Assembly (NCBI GenBank): GCA_017989485.1
Contig: JAGNPU010000012.1
Location: forward strand, 1-13,961
Length of the DNA: 13,961 nucleotides
Reading direction: 5' to 3'
Origin: Neisseriaceae bacterium
Lineage (GTDB): Bacteria > Pseudomonadota > Gammaproteobacteria > Burkholderiales > Neisseriaceae
In this document: positions 6,642 through 13,901 of the stretch, one piece after another
How the letters are laid out: each line of letters opens with the position of its first letter
How positions within the stretch are numbered: position 1 is the first letter of the stretch
Made by a program: the position numbers and the translations under genes
Notes under the pieces: model-generated
What the model was told of the DNA's origin: nothing
Databases searched by the model: none
What the model saw: the letters and a program-made list of their open reading frames with translations, nothing else

Positions 6642-7606
6642 TGTGGATGCGTGTCTTTTTGCTCAGCACGATGATGTGGTCTGCCCATGTGTATGCCGAA
6701 AAAACGGACCCATGGCGCGATTTGGGTTTGGCCGCTAAGGCGGTCAATAACCAAAGCTTTTCTGGCCTGTATTTGCGCCAAACCAAGCAAGGGTTGGAGA
6801 CTTATCAGGTTTATCGTTTGGTGGACAAGACGGGCCTGAGGGAGCGTCGCGTCGCCAACGATGGCATCGACCGAGAGGTGTTGCGGCACAATCGTCAGCT
6901 ACAGTATTTTTCAGACAGTGAAAAAGGCTTGAAGTTATTGCGCTTAGGCGCTTTACGCCAGTTTCCGCCCTTGTTGCCCACCGATCCTCGGCTGTTAGAT
7001 GACGCCTATGTGGTCAGCGTCGGCGCCATGGCGCGGGTGGCCAATCGCGCCTGCCGTTGGTATCACGTGACGCCGAAGCGCGATGACCGTTATCGCCAAG
7101 ATTTTTGCCTAGACAGCAAAACCTACTTCCCCTTGAAGCAGGTGTTGATCAAAAATAAAAATGAGCTGGTGGAGCAAAACACGTTTAGCCAGATCACCTA
7201 TGGCGCGCCCGACCCACGGATGTTGAAAATTGACGCCGGTTTGAACATGTTGGACAAAGGCATGTTGCCGCCGACGATTAGTCAGGCCCAGCTGCTGAAA
7301 ATGAAGCAGCAGCAGCGCAACAGCAAAGACCCACGCCTCAGCGGTTTGCCGCCCGGTTTTGTGGTGCTGGTGGCGCGCGAGCTGGGTAAAACCGGCAGCC
7401 ATTATTTGCTCAGCGACGCCTTGGTAAAGGTGTCGGTATTCGTTGAGTCGACCAATGATGCCCAGTCTAAGTTAGAAGGCCATGAGATTAATGGCGGCCT
7501 GTCTATGGGCATCGTGCAAAAAGACCGCTGGCGTTTGACCGCCGTGGGCGATGTGCCTTCTGAGCAGCTGGAAACCCATCTTGGGCAGCTGCGCGTGCTG
7601 CACTAA
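6641..7606 (+). CDS. rseB: Periplasmic sigma-E regulator RseB/MucB
   Basis: RseB binds the periplasmic part of RseA and shields it from the initiating protease. It releases RseA when it senses lipoprotein or lipopolysaccharide signals. It has 321 residues with a Sec signal peptide (MWMRVFLLSTMMWSAHVYA, cleaved after residue 19). The large lipid-binding LolA-like domain covers roughly 25-205 (NNQSFSGLYLRQ, LETYQVYRLVDKTGLRERRV) and includes the Cys pair C138 and C156. The small C-terminal domain begins at LSGLPPGF (233-240) and has HYLLSDALVKVSVFVE (254-269) and VGDVP. The ATG at 6641 overlaps the rseA stop and has AGAGGGG 8 nt upstream. A start at 6602 lacks the signal peptide at the N-terminus. 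It is the last gene of the operon, followed by a strong terminator and not by mucD/degP. Confidence 0.94.
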   Translation: MWMRVFLLSTMMWSAHVYAEKTDPWRDLGLAAKAVNNQSFSGLYLRQTKQGLETYQVYRLVDKTGLRERRVANDGIDREVLRHNRQLQYFSDSEKGLKLLRLGALRQFPPLLPTDPRLLDDAYVVSVGAMARVANRACRWYHVTPKRDDRYRQDFCLDSKTYFPLKQVLIKNKNELVEQNTFSQITYGAPDPRMLKIDAGLNMLDKGMLPPTISQAQLLKMKQQQRNSKDPRLSGLPPGFVVLVARELGKTGSHYLLSDALVKVSVFVESTNDAQSKLEGHEINGGLSMGIVQKDRWRLTAVGDVPSEQLETHLGQLRVLH

Positions 7607-7617
7607 GCGCCCTAGGG

Positions 7618-7646
7618 TTGCCAATCGGTGCCAATATGCCTAAAGT
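7618..7646 (+). promoter_or_regulatory. Candidate promoter for the glutaredoxin-like gene
   Basis: TTGCCA (7618-7623), a 17-bp spacer and TAAAGT (7641-7646) lie just before 7685. The -10 falls inside the left arm of the rseB terminator. The match is moderate; the alternative is read-through from rseB. Confidence 0.25.
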
Positions 7647-7669
7647 AGCGTGCTATTTTAGGCATTTTT
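7636..7669 (+). terminator. Intrinsic terminator after rpoE-rseA-rseB
   Basis: A 14-bp stem (7636-7649 with 7652-7665, one G-T wobble) ends in five T residues (7665-7669). It begins 29 bp after the rseB stop and ends 15 bp before the next start codon. Confidence 0.85.
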
Positions 7670-7684
7670 AATGAAAGAAACGCC

Positions 7685-7924
7685 ATGACCCTGACCCTCA
7701 TGACCCGACTTTACTGTAGTTTGTGTACCGACATGCAGGCGCAGCTGCAGGCATTGCAGTCGGAATTCACGTTTGATTTGGTGGTTTTTGACGTGGATGC
7801 CGACCCCGCGTTGGAAGCCAAATACGACGAGCTGGTGCCGGTGCTGTTGGCTGATGAAACCGAGCTGTGCCATTGGCATCTAGACGTCGCTAAGGTTCGT
7901 GCATATTTGACCAATATGGGTTAA
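7685..7924 (+). CDS. Glutaredoxin-like thioredoxin-fold protein (DUF836 type)
   Basis: The product is a 79-residue single-domain protein with a thioredoxin/glutaredoxin fold. Visible are beta1 (LTLMTRLY), the redox motif CSLC (11-14) at the start of helix 1, beta2 (FDLVVFDVDADP), and the Val-Pro pair (51-52, LVPVLL) expected for the cis-proline loop. The family (glutaredoxin 2/DUF836) is presumed to reduce disulfides or bind thiols in the cytoplasm, but its partner is unknown. It has no signal peptide. From general knowledge it often sits just upstream of lepA in beta- and gammaproteobacteria, as here. The ATG at 7685 is taken; a second in-frame ATG at 7700 (MTRLYCSLC) is possible. The gene is separated from rseB by a strong terminator, so it probably has its own promoter or relies on read-through. 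Confidence 0.82.
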   Translation: MTLTLMTRLYCSLCTDMQAQLQALQSEFTFDLVVFDVDADPALEAKYDELVPVLLADETELCHWHLDVAKVRAYLTNMG

Positions 7925-7938
7925 AATAAGCGCCTTGT

Positions 7939-7987
7939 GACAGGTAAGGGCAGGCACTCAATGCGACCTGTCCTTTGTTATTTTTTT
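7939..7987 (+). promoter_or_regulatory. lepA leader hairpin followed by a T-tract
   Basis: GACAGGT (7939-7945) pairs with ACCTGTC (7966-7972), with a small inner GCA/TGC pairing in the 20-nt loop. After 8 nt comes a run of seven T residues (7981-7987), and the lepA ATG is at 7999. The T-tract is too far from the stem for a strong intrinsic terminator, so this may be a leaky terminator/attenuator or a translational element. Confidence 0.35.
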
Positions 7988-7998
7988 ATAAAGCCTCT

Positions 7999-9792
7999 AT
8001 GAAACACATCAGAAACTTTTCTATTATTGCCCATATTGACCACGGCAAATCTACGCTGGCCGATCGTTTTATTCAATACTGCGGGGGTTTAGACATGCGC
8101 GAAATGAGTTCGCAAGTGTTGGACTCCATGGACATTGAAAAAGAACGAGGGATTACCATTAAGGCCCAAACGGCCGCGCTGACCTATAAGGCGCGCGATG
8201 GCGAAGTCTATCAGCTGAATTTAATTGACACCCCAGGCCACGTTGACTTTTCTTATGAAGTGTCGCGTTCCTTGAGTGCCTGTGAAGGCGCGCTGCTGGT
8301 GGTGGATGCCTCGCAAGGGGTAGAAGCACAAACCGTGGCCAACTGCTACACCGCCATTGAGCTGGGTGTGGAAGTGGTGCCCGTACTGAATAAAATTGAC
8401 CTGCCTGCTGCCGATCCTGAACGGGTGGCGCAGGAAATTGAAGACATTGTTGGCATTGAGGCCATTGATGCGGTGCAAACCTCTGCCAAGAGCGGCATTG
8501 GCATCGATGACGTGCTGGAAGAAGTGGTCAAGAAAATACCGCCGCCGGTTGGGTCTGTGGATGCGCCCCTAAAAGCCTTAATCATCGACTCATGGTTTGA
8601 CAACTATGTCGGCGTGGTGATGTTGGTGCGCGTTGTCGACGGCGTGTTGCGGCCAAAAGACAAAGTGAAATTCATGGCCAGCCGGGTTGAATCCATGGTG
8701 GAACAGGTGGGCGTGTTTACCCCAAAATCGCTTAAGCGCGAAAGCCTGTCGGCAGGTGAAGTAGGCTTTTTGATCACCGGCGTGAAAGAGTTGCAGGCGG
8801 CCAAAGTAGGGGACACCGTGACCCACATTGCCAATCCTGCGCCAGAAGCCTTGCCAGGCTTTAAAGAAGTTCAGTCGCAGGTGTTTGCCGGTCTGTATCC
8901 GGTGGAAAGCCACGACTTCGAAGCCCTGCGTGAGGCCTTAGAGAAGCTACAGCTAAACGATGCCTCGCTGCATTATGAGCCAGAAGTGTCGCAAGCCTTA
9001 GGCTTTGGCTTTCGCTGCGGCTTCTTGGGCCTGTTGCACTTGGAAATTGTCCAAGAGCGACTAGAGCGCGAATTCGACATGGATTTGATCACCACCGCGC
9101 CGACGGTGGTGTATCAGGTCATCCAAAAAGACGGCACCTTATTGGAGGTGGAAAACCCCTCTAAGCTGCCGGAAATGGGCGCGATTGAAACCATCTTGGA
9201 ACCCATCATCAACGCCACCATTTTGGTGCCGGAAGAGTATGTGGGCTCGGTCATGACCTTGTGTAATCAAAAGCGTGGCGTGCAAAAAAACATGCAGTAC
9301 ATGGGCCGTCAGGTGATGTTGACCTATGAAATGCCCATGAACGAAGTGGTGATGGACTTCTTTGACAAGCTGAAGTCGACCAGCCGCGGCTATGCCTCGC
9401 TGGATTATGAATTCAAAGAATTCCGTGCCGCCGACCTGGTGAAGCTGGATATTTTGGTTAACGGCGAAAAAGTGGATGCCTTAAGCCTGATTGTCCATCG
9501 CCAAAGTGCGGTCTATCGTGGCCGTGAGCTGGCCTCGAAAATGCGTGAATTAATCCCGCGCCAAATGTTTGACATTGCGGTGCAAGCGGCCTTGGGGGGC
9601 AATATCATTGCCCGCGAAAGCATTAAAGCCCTGCGTAAAAACGTGTTGGCCAAATGCTATGGCGGCGACATTTCGCGTAAACGTAAACTGTTGGAAAAAC
9701 AAAAAGCCGGTAAAAAACGCATGAAGTCTGTGGGCAACGTGGAAATTCCACAGGCCGCGTTCTTGGCGATTTTACAGGTGGGAGACAAATAA
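7999..9792 (+). CDS. lepA: Elongation factor 4 (LepA), ribosomal back-translocase GTPase
   Basis: LepA is a ribosome-associated translational GTPase related to EF-G. It acts on stalled or mis-translocated ribosomes and in 30S assembly. From the ATG at 7999 it has 597 residues (E. coli 599). The G domain shows G1 AHIDHGKST (11-19), the switch I region [10 protein letters not shown] (49-58), G3 DTPGH (77-81), G4 NKID (131-134) and G5 TSAKSG. Further on come the EF-G-like domains ([22 protein letters not shown]) and the LepA-specific C-terminal domain ending in [21 protein letters not shown] start at 7975 would add eight residues and lie in the T-tract. There is no clear Shine-Dalgarno before 7999, which is unusual beside its neighbours. 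It overlaps lepB by 1 nt (TAATG), so the two are co-translated, as in most proteobacteria. Confidence 0.98.
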   Translation: MKHIRNFSIIAHIDHGKSTLADRFIQYCGGLDMREMSSQVLDSMDIEKERGITIKAQTAALTYKARDGEVYQLNLIDTPGHVDFSYEVSRSLSACEGALLVVDASQGVEAQTVANCYTAIELGVEVVPVLNKIDLPAADPERVAQEIEDIVGIEAIDAVQTSAKSGIGIDDVLEEVVKKIPPPVGSVDAPLKALIIDSWFDNYVGVVMLVRVVDGVLRPKDKVKFMASRVESMVEQVGVFTPKSLKRESLSAGEVGFLITGVKELQAAKVGDTVTHIANPAPEALPGFKEVQSQVFAGLYPVESHDFEALREALEKLQLNDASLHYEPEVSQALGFGFRCGFLGLLHLEIVQERLEREFDMDLITTAPTVVYQVIQKDGTLLEVENPSKLPEMGAIETILEPIINATILVPEEYVGSVMTLCNQKRGVQKNMQYMGRQVMLTYEMPMNEVVMDFFDKLKSTSRGYASLDYEFKEFRAADLVKLDILVNGEKVDALSLIVHRQSAVYRGRELASKMRELIPRQMFDIAVQAALGGNIIARESIKALRKNVLAKCYGGDISRKRKLLEKQKAGKKRMKSVGNVEIPQAAFLAILQVGDK

Positions 9793-10769
9793 TGAGTTCA
9801 ACCATGTTGTTCATTGCCCTTGGCCTATTTATTGCGGGCCTGGTGTTTTTTGGCGTCAGCAAGAAAACCAAGGGCGAAGGCGAAGACTGGTCGGGTACGT
9901 TGCAGTGGGGCTATTTGTTGATGTTGGTCGGGGTGTTCATTACGCTGGCCTACTTCATGAGCTTTACCGCCGTGCTGCTGATCTTCGTGTTGGTGACCGG
10001 CGTGGTGTGGTTTTACGACCGTGCTCAGGTTAAGAAAAATGCGGCCGCAGCGGGCGAGCGCCATCATGCCGTGGATTATTTGCGCGGTTTTTTTCCGGTG
10101 ATTTTTGTGGTGTTTGTGCTGCGCAGCTTTGTGGCCGAGCCGTTTCAAATTCCGTCTAGCTCGATGCGACCAGGCCTGGTGGTGGGCGACTTTATCCTGG
10201 TGAATAAATTTGTTTACGGCCTGCGTTTGCCGGTGGCGAATAACGTGATTGTGCCGATTGGCGAAGTAGAACGTGGCGACGTGGCCGTGTTTAACTACCC
10301 GCGTGACCCGAGCATTAACTACATTAAGCGCATTATTGGGGTGCCGGGCGACCGCATCGAATACCGCGACAAGGTGTTGACCATTAATGGCGAAGTGATT
10401 AAAGACGAGTTTGTGGGGGAAGAGGCCTATCTCGAAGACACACCGCAAGGTACGTTCTCATTGAACAACAATGTGTTTGATGAAACCTTAGGCTCAAAAC
10501 AGTATCAAATTTACCAAATGCCGCAGGCGCCGACCTTAGAGGCCAGTCAGGTTAAAGACTTCCCTTATAAGGAAGCCTGCCTGTATGAAGACAATGGCTT
10601 TATGTGTAAGGTACCGCAGGGGCAGTATTTTGCCATGGGCGACAACCGGGACAACAGTGAAGACGGCCGCTATTGGGGATTTGTGGACAATAAGTACATC
10701 GTCGGCAAAGCCTTCTTGGTGTGGATGAACTTCAATGATTTCTCCCGCGTGGGCACCAAAATTCAATAG
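9792..10769 (+). CDS. lepB: Signal peptidase I
   Basis: LepB is the membrane-bound serine/lysine protease (family S26) that removes signal peptides from Sec- and Tat-exported proteins on the periplasmic side. It has 325 residues. Four hydrophobic segments are visible: about 4-22, 39-55, 57-74 and 98-115. The catalytic domain follows, with IPSSSMRPGL (120-129, nucleophile Ser124), NYIKRIIGVPGD (176-187, general base Lys179) and GDNRDNSEDGRYWGFV (283-298). Cys263 and Cys272 lie in the region where the E. coli enzyme has a disulfide. The ATG at 9792 overlaps the lepA stop and has GGGAGA 6 nt upstream. An intrinsic terminator follows 42 bp after the stop. The segment count is above the two of E. 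coli LepB but keeps the active site outside. The periplasmic cytochrome, RseB and the FAD oxidoreductase of this window are plausible substrates. Confidence 0.97.
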   Translation: MSSTMLFIALGLFIAGLVFFGVSKKTKGEGEDWSGTLQWGYLLMLVGVFITLAYFMSFTAVLLIFVLVTGVVWFYDRAQVKKNAAAAGERHHAVDYLRGFFPVIFVVFVLRSFVAEPFQIPSSSMRPGLVVGDFILVNKFVYGLRLPVANNVIVPIGEVERGDVAVFNYPRDPSINYIKRIIGVPGDRIEYRDKVLTINGEVIKDEFVGEEAYLEDTPQGTFSLNNNVFDETLGSKQYQIYQMPQAPTLEASQVKDFPYKEACLYEDNGFMCKVPQGQYFAMGDNRDNSEDGRYWGFVDNKYIVGKAFLVWMNFNDFSRVGTKIQ

Positions 10770-10811
10770 ACAACGTGGCCAGGCGAGTACGCGCATATTG
10801 AAAAGGAGACC

Positions 10812-10843
10812 AAGGGCAGAACCATTCTGCCCTTTGTTGTTTC
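10812..10843 (+). terminator. Intrinsic terminator of lepA-lepB
   Basis: A perfect 10-bp stem, AAGGGCAGAA (10812-10821) with TTCTGCCCTT (10825-10834), has the loop CCA and is followed by TGTTGTTTC. The T-tract is interrupted but U-rich, so termination may be partial. Confidence 0.75.
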
Positions 10844-10851
10844 TAAAAAAA

Positions 10852-10875
10852 ACGCTGACATCTTTCGTTCAGCGT
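10852..10875. repeat. Dyad overlapping the rnc promoter; minus-strand terminator shape
   Basis: ACGCTGA (10852-10858) and TCAGCGT (10869-10875) are perfect arms with a 10-nt loop. On the minus strand the stem runs directly into a T-run (A-tract 10845-10852 on the plus strand), which is the form of an intrinsic terminator for leftward transcription. On the plus strand it spans the -35 and spacer of the rnc promoter. Confidence 0.5.
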
Positions 10876-10882
10876 GTACAAT
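10855..10882 (+). promoter_or_regulatory. Sigma-70 promoter of rnc-era
   Basis: CTGACA (10855-10860), a 16-bp spacer and TACAAT (10877-10882) each match consensus in five of six bases. The predicted start, near 10889, gives a 33-nt leader with AAAAAGG 8 nt before the rnc ATG. It lies beyond the lepB terminator, so rnc-era can be transcribed on its own. Confidence 0.65.
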
Positions 10883-10921
10883 TGATGGCGCACACTCTAA
10901 ATGGTCAAAAAGGTTTAAACA

Positions 10922-11638
10922 ATGAGCACGACTGAAGCGTTTACACGCAACGTACAAAAATTACAAAAGCAAATTGATTATGAGTTTCAAAGCCAAGATT
11001 TACTCCATCAGGCGCTGACCCATCGCAGCTTTTCTTCAAAAAACAACGAGCGTTTTGAATTTGTGGGCGACTCGATTTTGAATTACTCGGTGGCAAAAAT
11101 GCTGTTTGATGCCTTTCCCAACCTCACCGAGGGCGAACTGTCGCGTTTGCGCGCCAATCAGGTGAATCAGGACGCCCTGGCCGAAATTGCCCAGCAGTTA
11201 AACCTGGGCGGCGTGCTGTTCCTGGGTGAGGGCGAATTAAAGAGCGGGGGCTTTCGCCGACCGTCTATTTTGGCTGACGCCTTAGAGGCTTTGTTTGCCG
11301 CCGTCAGCTTTGATAGCGATTTTTTAAGAGCTGAAGCCGTTGTGCGTCATTTGTTTAAAGATCGTATTCAGCACATCGATTTACGCGATCAGTGGAAAGA
11401 CGCCAAAACCTTGTTGCAAGAAGCCTTGCAGGCGCGCCGCTACATGCTGCCTAAGTACCGAATTGAACACCAAACCGGCGGTGCGCATGAGCAGGTGTTT
11501 ACGGTTCAGTGCGACCTTGGTGAGCTGGCCTACATTACCCGTGGCGAGGGCTGCAGTCGCCGCCAGGCTGAGCAACAAGCCGCCAAACTGGCCTTGGCCT
11601 ATGTAGAACAAACCTACCCCCTTAACAAAAAGAAATGA
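10922..11638 (+). CDS. rnc: Ribonuclease III
   Basis: RNase III cuts double-stranded RNA. It processes the rRNA precursor and many structured mRNAs, and acts as a cytoplasmic dimer with Mg2+. It has 238 residues. The catalytic domain (about 1-150) has the signature NNERFEFVGDSIL (41-53). It includes Glu46 and Asp50, and in SILADALEALF (115-125) Asp119 and Glu122, the four expected metal-binding residues. The C-terminal double-stranded-RNA-binding domain (about 157-230) has DAKTLLQEALQ, PKYRIEHQTGGAHEQVFTVQC and CSRRQAEQQAAKLAL. The signature differs slightly from the common NERLEFLGDS by conservative changes only. The ATG at 10922 has AAAAAGG 8 nt upstream. The last four bases (ATGA) contain the start codon of era, giving translational coupling, as in most proteobacteria. 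Confidence 0.98.
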   Translation: MSTTEAFTRNVQKLQKQIDYEFQSQDLLHQALTHRSFSSKNNERFEFVGDSILNYSVAKMLFDAFPNLTEGELSRLRANQVNQDALAEIAQQLNLGGVLFLGEGELKSGGFRRPSILADALEALFAAVSFDSDFLRAEAVVRHLFKDRIQHIDLRDQWKDAKTLLQEALQARRYMLPKYRIEHQTGGAHEQVFTVQCDLGELAYITRGEGCSRRQAEQQAAKLALAYVEQTYPLNKKK

Positions 11639-12525
11639 ACATGACCGAAGACTATCGCTGTGGCTTTGTGGCCATCGTGGGTCGCCCCAACGTGGGCAAA
11701 TCGACCCTGATGAACCATTTAATTGGCCAAAAAATCAGCATCACCTCCAAGAAAGCCCAAACCACTCGCCATAAGGTGAATGGGATTTACACCGAAAACG
11801 CCGCCCAGTTTGTGTTCGTCGACACGCCAGGGTTTCAGACTTTTCACAAAAATGCCTTAAACGACCGCCTGAATAAAAATGTGACCGAAGCCATTTCTGG
11901 CGTCGACATGGTGTTCATGGTGGTTGAGGCCATGCGCCTAAGCGATGCCGACCGTTCGGTGATGGCCTTGTTGCCCCGTCACCTGCCCGTATTCTTGGTG
12001 GTGAACAAGCTGGACAAGGCCAAAGACCGCGACGCCTTGGCCGAGTTCATTACCAAGGTGCAGGCCGAGTATGAGTTTGCCGGCGTGGAAGTGGTCAGCG
12101 CCAAGCACGGCCAGCGCATTGGCAACCTGCTGGACATGGTGCGCCCGCATCTGCCAGAAAGCCCGCCGATGTATCCTGAAGACATGGTGACGGACAAGAG
12201 CAGCCGCTTCATGGTGATGGAAATCGTGCGTGAGAAAATCTTCCGCTACATGGGGGAAGAATTGCCGTATGCGATGAACGTGGAGGTTGAGTCGTTTAAA
12301 GAAGAGAACGGCATCCAGCACATATACATCGCGATTTTGGTCGACAAAGACGGCCAAAAAGGCATGGTCATCGGCAAAGGCGGCGAGAAGTTGAAAAAAA
12401 TCTCCACCGAAGCGCGCATCGACATGGAGAAGATGTTGGATCAAAAAGTATTTTTAAAAGTGTGGGTCAAGGTCAAATCAGGTTGGGCCGACGACGTGCG
12501 CTTCTTGAAAGAGCTGGGCTTATAG
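11635..12525 (+). CDS. era: GTPase Era
   Basis: Era is an essential GTPase that binds the 3' end of 16S rRNA and helps mature the 30S subunit, linking ribosome assembly to growth. It has 296 residues (E. coli 301). The GTPase domain shows G1 GRPNVGKS (16-23), the switch region SKKAQTTRHKV (38-48), G3 DTPG (63-66), G4 NKLD (124-127) and G5 SAK (155-157). The C-terminal KH RNA-binding domain has GMVIGKGGEKLKKI (243-256). The start is the ATG overlapping the rnc stop (ATGA). A second in-frame ATG at 11641 would shorten it by two residues. A bidirectional terminator follows directly. recO and pdxJ, which from general knowledge often follow era in related bacteria, are not here. Confidence 0.98.
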   Translation: MNMTEDYRCGFVAIVGRPNVGKSTLMNHLIGQKISITSKKAQTTRHKVNGIYTENAAQFVFVDTPGFQTFHKNALNDRLNKNVTEAISGVDMVFMVVEAMRLSDADRSVMALLPRHLPVFLVVNKLDKAKDRDALAEFITKVQAEYEFAGVEVVSAKHGQRIGNLLDMVRPHLPESPPMYPEDMVTDKSSRFMVMEIVREKIFRYMGEELPYAMNVEVESFKEENGIQHIYIAILVDKDGQKGMVIGKGGEKLKKISTEARIDMEKMLDQKVFLKVWVKVKSGWADDVRFLKELGL

Positions 12526-12535
12526 CCTCAGCCTC

Positions 12536-12571
12536 AAAAAAACCCCTAAGCCAAGGCTTAGGGGTTTTTTT
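12536..12571. terminator. Bidirectional intrinsic terminator between era and the MFS gene
   Basis: CCCCTAAGCC (12543-12552) and GGCTTAGGGG (12555-12564) pair perfectly around AA. They are flanked by seven A (12536-12542) and seven T (12565-12571), so the hairpin ends in a T-run on both strands. It serves the convergent era and MFS genes, 10-11 bp from each stop codon. Confidence 0.93.
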
Positions 12572-12582
12572 ATGGGGCTGCC

Positions 12583-13821
12583 TCACCACATGGTGTGCCG
12601 TTTGACCCCGCCGCGCATGCGCAGATACAGCATCAGGCCGGCGGCCAGAGTGAGGAGTTGCGAGGCCACCAGCACCGAGAAGCCAGAGGAGACCGTGCCC
12701 TTGCTGGCCATGACCACGCCCATGAGCATGGGGATGAAGGCCGCAAAGGTGTTGCCTATGCCGTTAATCAGGCCATAGGCCGTGCCCACGCTGTCGCCCT
12801 TGGCGTGATACTGGATGAGGGTGGGGATGGCGGCCCCCTGTATGCCCCAGCAGGCATTGGCCGACAGTAGGAAAAACGCCAGCCACGGAATCGATTGAGC
12901 CAGCATCACGCCCAACATGCAGGTGGCGGTGGCCAGACCGCCAAAGGCGAAAATCAGCGGGGCCTGGGCCGGCTTGATTTTGTCTAAGAGCATGCCGCCT
13001 AAGTACTTAGAGAAAATGCTGACCACAAAGGGCAGGGAGGAGATAAAGCCCATTTCCTTAATGGAAAACCCTTTGTCGCTGGTCAGGTAGGCCGGCAGCC
13101 AGGCGCTAGAGCCCCATAAATAGCTTAAGGTGGCGATTTCGACAATAATGATCCAGCCCAGCATGGGCGTGGCCCAGGCGCTGGCAAACGTCGCCCAGAC
13201 GCGGCTAATGACGGGTTCGGTGGCCTTCGGCTTGGGCGGGCGCTGGGCGTTGGGCTGTACAAAGAAGTAAATCAGGCCGAGGCCGACCACCAAATTCAAC
13301 ACGGCCAAGATATAGAATGAGTCAAACCAGCCAAAATGGCTCATCAAGAACGTGACCAAGGGAAAGCCGATGACCAGGCCAAACGAGACGCCAAGCGCGC
13401 TGATGGCATTGGGCTTGCCCAATTCGCCGGCGTTAAAGTGGTCGCTGATGTACATGGTCTTGAGGGAAAACAGCGGCCCTTCACTGACGCCCAATAAGGC
13501 CCTCACCACCAACAGCGCGGTAATCGAGCCCATGAGGGGAGAGAGGGCGGTGAAGATGGCCCACAGCAGCACGCTGATGATGAGGCCTTTGCGGTAGCCC
13601 AATAGGGTTTCTAAAAACGGCGTCAGGAACATGGCCGAAAGGCCGTAGCCTAATAAAAACAGGGTCATTAGGCTGCCCTGGGCGGCGCGATTGCCGCTGA
13701 GGCCAAAATGGTCTAAGAATTCTGGATTGACCAGCATGACGGAAATGTTGACGCGATCGACGTAGGCGATGACGATCAACACCAAAAGGGCAATGACGCC
13801 CCACCAGCGTGGTTGTTTCAT
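12583..13821 (-). CDS. MFS transporter, anion:cation symporter (ACS) type
   Basis: The product is a 412-residue inner-membrane protein with about 12 membrane segments in two halves. They are joined by a cytoplasmic loop rich in Pro and Lys (about 192-206, NAQRPPKPKATEP). TM1 contains YVDRVNISV (20-28), close to the Y-DR-N-S signature of the ACS family, whose members carry organic anions such as glucarate, galactarate, phthalate or hexuronates. VRALLGVSEGP in TM4 also fits this family. The substrate cannot be read from the sequence and no catabolic genes lie beside it in the window. The ATG at 13821 has a strong Shine-Dalgarno (AGAGGAAG, 7 nt upstream). It is convergent with era and shares its terminator. 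From the interrupted rnc-era neighbourhood it may be an insertion at the end of the conserved cluster. Confidence 0.9.
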   Translation of the reverse strand: MKQPRWWGVIALLVLIVIAYVDRVNISVMLVNPEFLDHFGLSGNRAAQGSLMTLFLLGYGLSAMFLTPFLETLLGYRKGLIISVLLWAIFTALSPLMGSITALLVVRALLGVSEGPLFSLKTMYISDHFNAGELGKPNAISALGVSFGLVIGFPLVTFLMSHFGWFDSFYILAVLNLVVGLGLIYFFVQPNAQRPPKPKATEPVISRVWATFASAWATPMLGWIIIVEIATLSYLWGSSAWLPAYLTSDKGFSIKEMGFISSLPFVVSIFSKYLGGMLLDKIKPAQAPLIFAFGGLATATCMLGVMLAQSIPWLAFFLLSANACWGIQGAAIPTLIQYHAKGDSVGTAYGLINGIGNTFAAFIPMLMGVVMASKGTVSSGFSVLVASQLLTLAAGLMLYLRMRGGVKRHTMW

Positions 13822-13851
13822 GTATTTCTTCCTCTATTGTGTTTTTATAGT

Positions 13852-13864
13852 AAAACTTAGTTTT
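13852..13864. promoter_or_regulatory. Small dyad between promoter and start of the MFS gene
   Basis: AAAAC-TTA-GTTTT is a perfect 5-bp inverted repeat around a 3-nt centre. It lies just past the predicted transcription start of the MFS gene, where a repressor could act. It is short and AT-rich, so it could be chance. Confidence 0.25.
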
Positions 13865-13872
13865 GTATGGTA

Positions 13873-13901
13873 AATCTAGACCTGATGGCAGCGTTCGTCA
13901 A
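13873..13901 (-). promoter_or_regulatory. Sigma-70 promoter of the MFS transporter gene
   Basis: On the minus strand, TTGACG (13901-13896), a 17-bp spacer and TAGATT (13878-13873) make a fair promoter about 50 bp before the start codon, giving a leader of about 45 nt. I see nothing recognisable in 13902-13961. Confidence 0.55.

Noticed and set aside
10852..10875. The dyad as an RNase III self-cleavage site in the rnc leader.
   Set aside because: The best promoter overlaps it, so the predicted transcript begins about 14 nt past the dyad and would not include the stem.
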